DNA from: Chloracidobacterium sp. UBA6041
GTDB taxonomy: Bacteria > Acidobacteriota > Blastocatellia > Pyrinomonadales > Pyrinomonadaceae
Assembly: GCA_002427845.1 (NCBI GenBank)
Contig: DIYZ01000137.1
Location: 1 to 13,014, forward strand
Direction: 5' to 3'
Length of the DNA: 13,014 bases
Below, piece by piece: positions 1 through 6,496 of the stretch (positions are counted from its first letter, which is position 1; every line of letters begins with the position of its first letter). Both the position numbers and the translations under genes were made by a program. The notes under the pieces are model-generated. The model was given only the letters and a program-made list of their open reading frames with translations. It made no database searches and had not been told where the DNA came from.

Positions 1-221
1 GCCTCACGCACCGCATGCTCGTCAACATAGAAGTTCTCTTGAAGTGCAGTTAGTAGAGGAATAACTTGCTCAGACCGTATGTCGGCGAGGATATCGATAT
101 CGGCGGTGGAGCGATACATGCCGTGCATAGAGCTGGCGAGGGAACCCACCAGAACATAGGTAATCCGCTGTTGCTCCAGCACACTCGCAACAAGGGATAA
201 TACTGTGAAGGGGTTCTCCAT
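1..221 (-). CDS. MNT-type nucleotidyltransferase, N-terminal part (cut by window edge)
   Basis: The first 73 residues are visible and the rest lies beyond the left edge. The ATG start at 221 opens a protein with a short N-terminal helix, then VLVGSLAS and TADIDIL. This is the G-S ... D-x-D pattern of the minimal nucleotidyltransferase fold: Gly-Ser in the P-loop-like turn and two metal-binding Asp. Proteins of this group transfer a nucleotide to a protein or small molecule, and many serve as one half of MNT toxin-antitoxin pairs. The gene follows the small 85-residue gene by 12 bases, so the two are probably translated from one mRNA. The fold is clear from the motif. The substrate and any TA role are inference, since the C-terminal half is not visible. 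Confidence 0.8.
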   Translation of the reverse strand, partial: MENPFTVLSLVASVLEQQRITYVLVGSLASSMHGMYRSTADIDILADIRSEQVIPLLTALQENFYVDEHAVRE

Positions 222-233
222 CGGTTCTGATCA

Positions 234-491
234 CTAGCCTTCTTGCTTCGGATCGAAACCGTAAGCACGAATCACGTCCTCGCGTGGAAGAACACGAGCA
301 ATGAAGCGTCGGCGAATCTCTCCGTCGCTGGCACCAGGAAAGCGATGACGGATATCGGCTACGACTAACTGGCGGGTGGCTTGAGTCAGCTCGAAAGCCA
401 GCATAAGGCGCTTCCAACCGGGAAGCCGGCGCATTAGCGCAAAGTGCATTTGCTGGGCTTCGGGTGTTGTGTCTGGTGACAAAGGTTTCAC
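234..491 (-). CDS. Small conserved-type protein of unknown function, partner of the nucleotidyltransferase
   Basis: An 85-residue soluble, basic and helical protein. It starts at a GTG (MKPLSPDTTPEAQ); the next in-frame ATG would drop a conserved-looking N-terminus. Visible segments are a probable helix around residues 12-35 with WKRLMLAFELTQATRQLV, then an Arg-rich segment (IRHRFPGASDGEIRRRF) and a short tail. From memory, small proteins of this look (SPDTTPEA.., GASDGEIRRR) often precede nucleotidyltransferase genes in soil bacteria, but I cannot name the family. The stop lies 12 bases before the nucleotidyltransferase start, which supports coupled expression. No HEPN RX4-6H motif is visible, so it is not an obvious MNT/HEPN partner. 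No strong Shine-Dalgarno site precedes the GTG. Confidence 0.65.
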   Translation of the reverse strand: MKPLSPDTTPEAQQMHFALMRRLPGWKRLMLAFELTQATRQLVVADIRHRFPGASDGEIRRRFIARVLPREDVIRAYGFDPKQEG

Positions 492-521
492 GTTGGTTGT
501 CTTTGGTAAATCCCACTAGCA

Positions 522-541
522 GACAGACAAGAATGTCTGTC
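522..541. repeat. Short palindrome just past the acyl-CoA dehydrogenase stop
   Basis: GACAGAC (522-528) and GTCTGTC (535-541) form a perfect 7-bp inverted repeat around a 6-base loop. It directly abuts the acyl-CoA dehydrogenase stop codon at 542-544. On the transcribed strand no U-run follows, so it is not a classical intrinsic terminator. It could protect the 3' end of the mRNA or be one copy of a dispersed palindromic repeat. It sits in the 50-base gap between the dehydrogenase and the next gene. Confidence 0.5.
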
Positions 542-1696
542 CTACTCCTTCAAAAGCTGGCTCGCGATAATGAGTTTCTGTATCTCGGAAGTGCCTTCGT
601 AAATTCGCAGCGCGCGAATCTCCCGGTAAAGCCGTTCAACTACACTGCCGCGCACGAGTCCTGAACCGCCATGAATCTGCACTGCACTGTCAACAATTCT
701 GCACGCTGCCTCCGTGGCGTACAGTTTCGCTTCGCTCGCTTCGCGAGTGACGCGCACACCTCCCATGTCCTTCAGGTACGCCGCGCGGTAAACCAATAGT
801 CTGGCGGCGTCGAGCTCCGTAGCCATATCGGCGAGTTTCTCCTGGATAAGTTGATGCTCGGCGAGAAGACGGCCAAATTGTTTCCGGCTCGTTGCATAGC
901 GTACGGCTTCGTCGAGCGCGCGCCGGGCCATGCCGCAAGCCGCGGCGCCCACGCTGGCACGAAACATATCCATCGTGCGCATGGCCAACAAAAATCCGTC
1001 GCCTTCCGCTCCCACCATATCTTCGGCCGGCACGCGACAGCCTTTGAATTGAAGTTCCCCAATCGGGTGCGAAGCGATCATTGTGGTGCGCTCGCTTACG
1101 CTGAAACCAGGTATCTTCGCGCCCACGACAAAAGCTGACAACTGAGCGCGGCCATTAGCATCGGTTCCGGTCCGCGCAAACACAGTGTAGAAGTCGGCAA
1201 CTCCGGCATTTGAAATGAAACGTTTCGTCCCATCGAGTACATAGGCATCGCCGTCGCGCTGTGCGGTGGTCTTGATGGCCGCAACATCAGAGCCCGCGTC
1301 AGGTTCGGTTAAAGCGAACGCGGCGATTGATTTACCATCCGCCGCACGCGAAATCCAGAAGTCGCGCACGTGCTCCGGGGCCGCCTGGCTGATGGCATAC
1401 GTTCCCAACCCCTGCATGACGAAAGCGAGATCTGCGAGCGCGGAGGAGTAAGAAAGTGCTTCGCGAATCAAACAGAGTGCCCGCACGTCCAGTTTTGTCC
1501 CGGGCGAGGCAACTGCATAACGCAAGACGCCGGCGGTCGCCAGCGCACTGACGTATTCGCGGAGTCGAGCCTCTGTATCGCGTTCTTCACCGGCGCGCGT
1601 TTCAATCTCACGTGCCACAAACGATTCAATGCCGGCAGCCAGTGTGCGATGCTCGGGCGTGAAGAAGGGAAGTTGATCAATAAATTTGTCAGTCAT
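542..1696 (-). CDS. Acyl-CoA dehydrogenase family protein
   Basis: A soluble FAD flavoenzyme expected to form a trans-2,3 double bond in an acyl-CoA and pass electrons to ETF. With the ATG at 1696 it has 384 residues, the usual family length; a TTG three codons upstream is possible but less likely. An N-terminal helical domain (residues 1-120) is followed by the first family signature FALTEPDAGSD at about 127-137 (FAD and substrate binding). The C-terminal helical domain contains RKQFGRLLAEHQLIQ (about 271-285), and the second signature RALRIYEGTSEIQ carries the catalytic base, Glu367. All key residues are present, so it should be active. It is last in the RidA-crotonase-dehydrogenase operon, 75 bases after the crotonase stop. 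The acyl substrate cannot be read from the sequence. Confidence 0.93.
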   Translation of the reverse strand: MTDKFIDQLPFFTPEHRTLAAGIESFVAREIETRAGEERDTEARLREYVSALATAGVLRYAVASPGTKLDVRALCLIREALSYSSALADLAFVMQGLGTYAISQAAPEHVRDFWISRAADGKSIAAFALTEPDAGSDVAAIKTTAQRDGDAYVLDGTKRFISNAGVADFYTVFARTGTDANGRAQLSAFVVGAKIPGFSVSERTTMIASHPIGELQFKGCRVPAEDMVGAEGDGFLLAMRTMDMFRASVGAAACGMARRALDEAVRYATSRKQFGRLLAEHQLIQEKLADMATELDAARLLVYRAAYLKDMGGVRVTREASEAKLYATEAACRIVDSAVQIHGGSGLVRGSVVERLYREIRALRIYEGTSEIQKLIIASQLLKE

Positions 1697-1710
1697 GGTT
1701 CTCAAAACAC

Positions 1711-1773
1711 TAACGGGTAAAGGGGAACGGGTAAACGGGAAGGCGAGTCCAGTTTCCCGTTACCCCTTATCCT
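1711..1773. repeat. Heptanucleotide tandem repeat with inverted copy
   Basis: Units TAACGGG, TAAAGGG and GAACGGG (1711-1731) follow each other with a seven-base period, then a TAAACGGG variant. Units TTTCCCG, TTACCCC and TTATCCT (1753-1773) are the same motif on the opposite strand. The two arms can fold into a hairpin: GGGTAAaCGGGAA near 1729-1741 pairs with TTCCCGTTACCC at 1754-1765, with one bulged A. The element fills the junction between the crotonase stop (1772) and the dehydrogenase start (1696). Confidence 0.7.
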
Positions 1774-2566
1774 ATTCAAACTGTGGCGTCCGTTTTGCAA
1801 CAAACGCTTCATAGGCTTCGCGATAATCGGGATGCTGCATGCATATCGCCTGCGCCTGGGCCTCGCATTCAAGTGCGGACTCCAGATTCATATGCAATTC
1901 GCGGTTGAGCATCTCCTTGGTCCTGGCAAGCGCGAAAGCCGGACCACGGGCCAGGCGTTCGGCGAGTTCGCGCGTGGTTTCTGCTAACTGCTCGGAAGGG
2001 ACGACACGATTGTACAGTCCGATTCGTTCGGCCTCTGACGCGGCAATGAAGTCACCGGTGTAGAGCAGCTCGGTTGCTTTGGCCAGTCCAACCACTCGCG
2101 GAAGTAAATACGCAGCGCCCATATCGGCCCCCGAGAGCCCAACTTTCACAAAGAGAAAAGCAATCTTCGCGTCCTCGCTCGCGATGCGTATATCCGATGC
2201 CAGCGCAATGCATGCGCCCGCGCCGGCCGTTGTTCCGTTAAGACTGGCGATTACTGGCTGCGGCGTTGCGCGAATGTTACGAATCAGTTCACAGGTCATG
2301 CGCGTAAACTCAAGCAGACCCTCCAGGTCGCGGGAAAAGAGTTTGCCAATGATGTCGTGTACGTCTCCGCCTGAGCAGAAAGCGCGTCCGGCACCGGTTA
2401 TTACGACCACGCGCACATCCTCTTGCGCACGCAGGGCCGCAAACGTGTCGGTCAGCTCGCGATAGACTTCAAAGGTTAACGCGTTAAGACGTTCCGGGCG
2501 GTTGAGCGTAATCGTAGCTACGCCCGCTGCGCTCTTTTCATAAAGGAAACTTTTTGGAGTAAGCAT
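1772..2566 (-). CDS. Enoyl-CoA hydratase/isomerase (crotonase) family protein with altered active site
   Basis: A 264-residue crotonase-fold protein starting at the ATG at 2566 (MLTPKSFLYEKSAAG). An open extension further upstream overlaps the RidA gene and is not typical of the family. Oxyanion-hole segments are clear: ITGAGRAFCSGGD (about 57-68) and SLNGTTAGAGACIALASD (about 108-125). Neither hydratase glutamate is visible. By ungapped alignment from memory with rat hydratase, the Glu144 position is Cys119 and the Glu164 position is Phe139. The segment GADMGAAYLLPR (146-157) puts an Asp, residue 148, where dienoyl-CoA isomerases have a catalytic Asp in ADVG. It is therefore a CoA-thioester enzyme of the family, but simple hydration is not assured. 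It begins 10 bases after the RidA stop, in one operon with the acyl-CoA dehydrogenase. Confidence 0.9.
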   Translation of the reverse strand: MLTPKSFLYEKSAAGVATITLNRPERLNALTFEVYRELTDTFAALRAQEDVRVVVITGAGRAFCSGGDVHDIIGKLFSRDLEGLLEFTRMTCELIRNIRATPQPVIASLNGTTAGAGACIALASDIRIASEDAKIAFLFVKVGLSGADMGAAYLLPRVVGLAKATELLYTGDFIAASEAERIGLYNRVVPSEQLAETTRELAERLARGPAFALARTKEMLNRELHMNLESALECEAQAQAICMQHPDYREAYEAFVAKRTPQFE

Positions 2567-2576
2567 CAATAGCGAT

Positions 2577-2981
2577 TCACGGATGCAGGACAGCGACAGC
2601 TTCGATTTCAACTTTCGCGTCGGCCTCAAGCAGACTTTTCACTTCGACCAGCATCATTGCGGGAAAATGTTTTCCCATGCGCGCCCGATAGCATTTGCCG
2701 ACCTCGTTCCGGCGCTCGGTATATTCCTTTTTGTCGGTTACGTACAAAACAAGACGCGCTATCTGGTCCGGCCGGCCGCCGGCTTCAGTTATGACCGCAA
2801 TAACATTGGCCAGCGCGCGATCAAATTGGTCTACGAACCTTTCGCTGACGATCGTTTGTTTTTCATTCCAACCAACCTGTCCCGCTACGAACAGTAATCT
2901 GCCGCCAGCCGGTGTCAAAACTCCGTTTGAGTAGCCGCGGGGCGTGCCGAGTGATGCAGGATTGATCAGTTTGAAAGTCAT
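2577..2981 (-). CDS. RidA/YjgF family protein lacking the canonical substrate-binding Arg
   Basis: A 134-residue RidA-family protein, the usual length, with the start chosen at the ATG at 2981 (MTFKLINPASLG). A TTG six codons upstream would add residues atypical of the family. Core features are RGYSNGV, the LLFVAGQVGWN strand near 29-39, and the C-terminal VEIEAVAV near 124-131 with its conserved Glu. RidA proteins are trimeric and hydrolyse enamine/imine intermediates in the cytoplasm. The canonical PARS segment, whose Arg (Arg105 in E. coli) binds the free carboxylate of the imine, reads PAMM here, with Met109 in place of Arg. This places it among Rid subfamilies that probably do not act on 2-aminoacrylate. 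It is first in the operon with the crotonase and the acyl-CoA dehydrogenase, suggesting action on a CoA-bound enamine/imine or lactone-like intermediate (inference). Confidence 0.9.
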   Translation of the reverse strand: MTFKLINPASLGTPRGYSNGVLTPAGGRLLFVAGQVGWNEKQTIVSERFVDQFDRALANVIAVITEAGGRPDQIARLVLYVTDKKEYTERRNEVGKCYRARMGKHFPAMMLVEVKSLLEADAKVEIEAVAVLHP

Positions 2982-3116
2982 AATAGCTTGCCGGGCCAAA
3001 CACGTAGCAAGTTATTAGATTCTGCCCGGTGGGGCAAGGGAAAGTCTTCGGTTGGTGCGGGCTTAGATAACGCAGCGCCGCTGGGCTGCCGCAAATTAAC
3101 TGCTTGCACTACAACT

Positions 3117-3153
3117 AAAACGAAAGAAGGCCGCCTTTTGGAAAGGCGGCCTT
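3117..3153 (-). terminator. Rho-independent terminator of the TlpA-like gene
   Basis: A perfect 12-bp inverted repeat, AAGGCCGCCTTT (3127-3138) and AAAGGCGGCCTT (3142-3153), with a 3-base loop. On the minus strand it is followed by CTTTCGTTTTAG, a moderately U-rich tail. It lies 24 bases past the stop at 3178 and separates the TlpA-like gene from the RidA operon, which must then have its own promoter within 2982-3116. Confidence 0.85.
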
Positions 3154-3177
3154 GGAACGAATAAGTTGGGCAAGTGA

Positions 3178-3705
3178 TTAAAGGACCTTGTCGAGGCGCG
3201 AAGCGAGCTGGCCGGCAAGGCTGCCGTTCGGATCGAGTCCGCCAATCGGTTCGCTCGGGTTTCCCTGCTTGTCAATAATCACTATCGACGGCAACTGATC
3301 GATGCCAAACTTTTTGGACGTCGCGCCGTCAGGATCGCGCAGTACAGTGACTTTGAGACCATACTTTTGCGCGAAGCCACGCAGTTGGTCGTCGCTCGCA
3401 AAATTTTTCGACTTGGAATCTTCCGACTCGGTGCTTACCCAATAGACCACTACGCCGCGGTCGCTGTATTCATCGGCGAGTTTTCTGACGCCTTGCAACT
3501 GGGTCTTCGACAGCGGCAGCCAGGAAGCGCCAAACGCCAGCACCACAACTTCACCGCGCAGGCTCTCGGAGGTTATCGTCTGGCCGTCAATCGACCGCAG
3601 GGAAAAGTCGACGGGTGCGCCGTGGTTCTGGGCCAATACGAGGGAAGAGCCCAGCAGGACAGCGCCAAACAGGGCCACCAGGGGCTTGCGATTTTTCAGA
3701 AACAT
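3178..3705 (-). CDS. Exported TlpA/redoxin-fold protein without redox cysteines
   Basis: A 175-residue protein with an N-terminal signal peptide: Lys/Arg at 4-7, hydrophobic core 9-24, likely cleavage after Ala25 in SLVLAQ. The mature part has the AhpC/TlpA thioredoxin fold: FSLRSIDGQTI, the strand GEVVVLAFGASW, and the cis-proline strand IDQLPSIVIID with Pro139. The place of the redox motif (ASWCPPC in TlpA/ResA) reads ASWLPLS here, at residues 60-66, so both cysteines are gone. There is no Cys anywhere in the protein, so it cannot do thiol-disulfide exchange. A scaffolding, binding or chaperone role outside the cytoplasm is possible. AAGGAG (3711-3716), five bases before the ATG, is the strongest Shine-Dalgarno site in the window and fixes the start. 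A hairpin terminator follows, so it is probably a single-gene transcript or the end of the mocA transcript. Confidence 0.88.
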   Translation of the reverse strand: MFLKNRKPLVALFGAVLLGSSLVLAQNHGAPVDFSLRSIDGQTITSESLRGEVVVLAFGASWLPLSKTQLQGVRKLADEYSDRGVVVYWVSTESEDSKSKNFASDDQLRGFAQKYGLKVTVLRDPDGATSKKFGIDQLPSIVIIDKQGNPSEPIGGLDPNGSLAGQLASRLDKVL

Positions 3706-3800
3706 TTACTCTCCTTTGCCCAAACCTCATGAAGGTGGGGCAGTGCATTAGATGAACGACGTGACCTTTTAGTTGGACACTCTTTAGCGCCTGCTTTGGT

Positions 3801-4511
3801 CTACTTCTGCCCGCGAAACATTGGTTTTGGAGGCGGAACGCCGAAGACCTCTTCGTGCAAAGCGCGGTAATCATCCCACGTGTCCATGTCGCGCGCAATA
3901 AAATTCGAATCGACGGGAACGCGTCTGACCTCGTCCCGATGCGCATCAAACAACACTTTCAGACCTCGTCGCGGGTCAAGACTGAGTAGTTCGTCTCGGA
4001 AGCTTAGGTCGATTAGCACCGGATGTCCGCCGCGCTCGTTCCAGGTGGGCACAATCAGGCGAGCTCCTCGCTGCCATTCGTTAACAATCGTTGCGATTAC
4101 TTCGGAAGGCACGGCCGGATGGTCAGCGGGCGTAATGACCACAGCCTTCGTTTCGAGAGAGAGGTGACGCACCGCACAGGCGATTGAAGCACTCATCTCG
4201 CTGGCAGCGTCCGGATTAATAACGAAAGTGACGCCGGAGTTTTTGAGTTGCTCTTTGACATCCTCGGCGCGAGGGCCCAGAACGACAACAACGTTCTCGA
4301 TGCCGCCGGCGCGGATATGTTCGATACAGGTTTCGATTACGGTTTTGCGACCGAAGGAAAGTAAAGGCTTGAATGCGCCCATGCGTTCGGAGCGCCCGGC
4401 GGCGAGGATGATTGCGGTAACAGAGTTTGGAGTCAGGAGTCTGGAGTCTGCAGGCAGCGATCGAGAGGCGGACCCTTCAGAGGAGTTTAGTTCTTCGGTC
4501 AAACGATTCAC
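3801..4511 (-). CDS. mocA: MocA-like molybdenum cofactor cytidylyltransferase
   Basis: A nucleotidyltransferase of the MobA/MocA type. It probably couples CTP to Mo-molybdopterin to give the MCD cofactor used by xanthine-oxidase-family enzymes. The N-terminal signature LAAGRSERMGAFKPLL (36-51) binds the nucleotide. TPADHPAVP (128-136) holds the metal-binding Asp, and RGGHPVLID (160-168) and RDMDTWDDY (207-215) are typical of MocA rather than MobA. It ends the HCR-type operon, 36 bases after the FAD subunit stop, as expected for a dedicated maturation factor. The start is uncertain. The GTG at 4511 is used here, but a TTG at 4502 has a better spaced GGGAG site. Either way the first 30 or so residues precede the usual family start, and residues 21-30 are encoded by a heptamer repeat. 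Confidence 0.87.
   Translation of the reverse strand: MNRLTEELNSSEGSASRSLPADSRLLTPNSVTAIILAAGRSERMGAFKPLLSFGRKTVIETCIEHIRAGGIENVVVVLGPRAEDVKEQLKNSGVTFVINPDAASEMSASIACAVRHLSLETKAVVITPADHPAVPSEVIATIVNEWQRGARLIVPTWNERGGHPVLIDLSFRDELLSLDPRRGLKVLFDAHRDEVRRVPVDSNFIARDMDTWDDYRALHEEVFGVPPPKPMFRGQK
4423..4450. repeat. Heptanucleotide tandem repeat inside the 5' end of the mocA-like gene
   Basis: Four units with a seven-base period: GAGTTTG, GAGTCAG, GAGTCTG, GAGTCTG. The array is translated as part of the unusual N-terminal extension of the MocA-like protein (SRLLTPNS on the minus strand), immediately before the family's normal first strand. Confidence 0.65.
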
Positions 4512-4514
4512 TCC

Positions 4515-4556
4515 CGACTCTGGACTCTGGACTCTAGACTCAAGACGCTAGACTAA
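4515..4556. repeat. Heptanucleotide tandem repeat at the FAD-subunit / mocA junction
   Basis: Six consecutive seven-base units: CGACTCT, GGACTCT, GGACTCT, AGACTCA, AGACGCT, AGACTAA. The array includes the stop codon of the FAD subunit (4548-4550) and ends four bases before the mocA start codon. Its minus-strand unit, GAGTCCA, differs by one base from the minus-strand unit GACTCCA of the neighbouring array at 4423-4450. Confidence 0.7.
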
Positions 4557-5528
4557 TTCCCGGAGCGCGCGGAGCGTATACTGCCGCGCCATCTGTTTGC
4601 GCCAGTTCATAACAAAGTCGGTGTTGTCGAGCGGCCGGGCTTTTACGTATGCAGCTTCGGCGGCCGCTTGAATGCTTGCTGCGTCGAGTGGCTGGCCGAT
4701 GAGCGCTTCGCCGGCTCCCTTAACTTCCACGGGTGAGGGAGCGATACCGCCCAGAATGAGTTTGGCATTTTTCACAGAGCCCGCCTGATCTACTTGCACC
4801 CAGGCCGCAACCCCCAACACCGGGAAATCAAACGCACCACGGCGGCGCAGCTTTTGATAAGACGCGCGCCAGCCATTGAGCGGAGGTAGATGGATGTCAA
4901 CCAGCAGTTCGTCCGGGCGTTTCTTCAAATAATCGATGCCGTCGTCGTTATAGAACCCGGCCGCGTCAATCATTCGTTCACCCAGCGTGGAGGCCAAACG
5001 AAACTTCGCGCCGATAGCCACCATCACCGGCACGAGATCCGACGATTGCACAGCCCAGCACTTTGAGCTTCCCGGCGCCACCCAGCAAATGTCACCGTCT
5101 TTCTTCAAGCAGAAGTTGATGCCTTTGCGCCATTCATAATTCTGATCGTAATAGTTGCAGCGCGTGTCGAGCAGCAGATTGCCCCCAATCGTTCCCATGT
5201 TGCGCAGGATTGGTGTGGAGATTGTGTGCGCTGCATGGGCGACGACAGGATAATCACGATTGATTAGCGGATGCTCGACAATGTCCGTGAGTGTTACCGA
5301 CGCACCAATGCGAATTCCCGACTTGCCATCGCCCGTAATCTGATTCAACTCCGGAACACGCATTACGGAGATCACTGTCTTCGGCGTCTGCTGGCGACGC
5401 TTCATATTTGGATAGAGATCCGTGCCTCCAGCCACAAACTGCCCCTCCGGCCCCGAGCCGGCCATGATCTTCACCGCCTCCGCAACCTCTCGCGGCACGC
5501 GATATTCAAATTTGGGCAGACGCATCAT
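4548..5528 (-). CDS. FAD subunit of a 4-hydroxybenzoyl-CoA reductase-type molybdenum enzyme (HcrB-like, extra [4Fe-4S] loop)
   Basis: 326 residues of the CoxM/XdhB flavin subunit family. FVAGGTDLYPNMK (31-43) and the stretch TPILRNMGTIGGNL (105-118) are the FAD-binding motifs. Right after GGN comes an insertion with Cys124, Cys140, Cys148 and Cys157 (DTRC..., FCLKKDG, DICWV, SKCW). The spacing of 16, 8 and 9 is the same as in the Thauera aromatica HCR beta subunit, which I recall uses Cys122, 138, 146 and 155 to hold an extra [4Fe-4S] cluster. Ordinary xanthine or CO dehydrogenase flavin subunits lack it. This cluster lets HCR push electrons from a low-potential donor to the substrate. The start ATG overlaps the deacetylase stop by four bases (ATGA). 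The substrate is unknown but a CoA thioester is likely. Confidence 0.9.
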   Translation of the reverse strand: MMRLPKFEYRVPREVAEAVKIMAGSGPEGQFVAGGTDLYPNMKRRQQTPKTVISVMRVPELNQITGDGKSGIRIGASVTLTDIVEHPLINRDYPVVAHAAHTISTPILRNMGTIGGNLLLDTRCNYYDQNYEWRKGINFCLKKDGDICWVAPGSSKCWAVQSSDLVPVMVAIGAKFRLASTLGERMIDAAGFYNDDGIDYLKKRPDELLVDIHLPPLNGWRASYQKLRRRGAFDFPVLGVAAWVQVDQAGSVKNAKLILGGIAPSPVEVKGAGEALIGQPLDAASIQAAAEAAYVKARPLDNTDFVMNWRKQMARQYTLRALRELV

Positions 5529-6484
5529 TCCGAAGTAACCCCCGCCAGTTGCATGACAAACGCGGGCGTTCTGGGTTCACCTTTGAAAAAATTTGCAGGG
5601 ACCTTCCGGCTAATTGCCCAACGATCGAGCCAGGAAATTCCACCCGGGCCAGTGTACGTATCAGGCGACGCATAAGCCTTATCACTCAATGCGTCTTTCA
5701 GCGTGATGAACGTGTAACCGCGTCTCTTCAACATAGCGATGATGTCTTTGAAATGATCCGCGTTGATGGAATTGGCGTGCACCAGTAAGACCTGTCTAAT
5801 TTGCCTGCCAAACAGTTTGACCGACTGGTTTTCGAAATAGGCAAACTTGGCTTCCATGTAAGGTACGTAAGCGTCCGCCACTTGTTGCATTGCCGCTGGA
5901 TCGTTTGTGTCGCGAGCATTGTCGTAAGCGCGAGCAAAAATCCAATCCGAGTTGTCAACCGTAACGGGAGCCACGCTGTAGCCGCGCGAATGCAAAAACG
6001 ATTCAAACTGCTGCCTTGTCTCGATAGATCTTCCGGTATGCAGAAAAGGATGACGAAAATAGCGAAGGCGCTTTTGCCGTTTGGACATCAGCCCACGAGT
6101 TACTTCTTCGCCGCGAATCACATCAGACTCGAAATCCGAAAGCGGGGTTGAGTTCAGCGAATGATGCGAGAAGGTGTGATTGCCTAATTCGAGCCCGGCA
6201 TCAAGCCATTCGTTTAATAAAGCTACGCGAGCCGGATCCAATTTGTCGTTCGCATAAAGCTTAGTTTCATTAATAAAACCTACAACGGGTATGCTGTTTG
6301 TCTTGAGGGTGGTCAGAAGCTTTCTGGTGATCTCTTCCCAACTCGTGTCGTCCTGGAGCGTTGAGATGACCGGCAGATCATCAAAAGTGATTGCGACCTG
6401 CCGCCGCTGTGGTCGCGGTCCGCCGCCCGCCGTTTCCACACACCCAACAACGGCCATCATCAATATCAATAGACTTCTCTTCAT
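5525..6484 (-). CDS. Polysaccharide deacetylase (NodB-type) lipoprotein inside the molybdenum enzyme operon
   Basis: A 319-residue carbohydrate esterase family 4-type protein. The N-terminus MKRSLLILMMAVVGC has a basic start, a hydrophobic core and the lipobox VVGC with Cys15, so a lipid-anchored protein outside the cytoplasm is expected. The NodB motifs are in order: ITFDDLP (32-38) with the catalytic/metal Asp pair, HTFSHHS with His103 and His107 as metal ligands, RYFRHPFLHTG (141-151), and a late LLVHANSI segment. It would remove acetyl groups from a polysaccharide, peptidoglycan or small amide. It begins 12 bases after the large subunit stop and overlaps the FAD subunit start by four bases, so it is firmly part of the operon although its chemistry looks unrelated. 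Its role there is unknown. Confidence 0.9.
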   Translation of the reverse strand: MKRSLLILMMAVVGCVETAGGGPRPQRRQVAITFDDLPVISTLQDDTSWEEITRKLLTTLKTNSIPVVGFINETKLYANDKLDPARVALLNEWLDAGLELGNHTFSHHSLNSTPLSDFESDVIRGEEVTRGLMSKRQKRLRYFRHPFLHTGRSIETRQQFESFLHSRGYSVAPVTVDNSDWIFARAYDNARDTNDPAAMQQVADAYVPYMEAKFAYFENQSVKLFGRQIRQVLLVHANSINADHFKDIIAMLKRRGYTFITLKDALSDKAYASPDTYTGPGGISWLDRWAISRKVPANFFKGEPRTPAFVMQLAGVTSE

Positions 6485-6496
6485 ACGAACGACCTA

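Noticed and set aside
2567..2629. Longer crotonase start overlapping the RidA gene
   Set aside because: The extra 21 residues do not resemble the family N-terminus and would overlap RidA by about 50 bases. The ATG at 2566 gives the usual protein.
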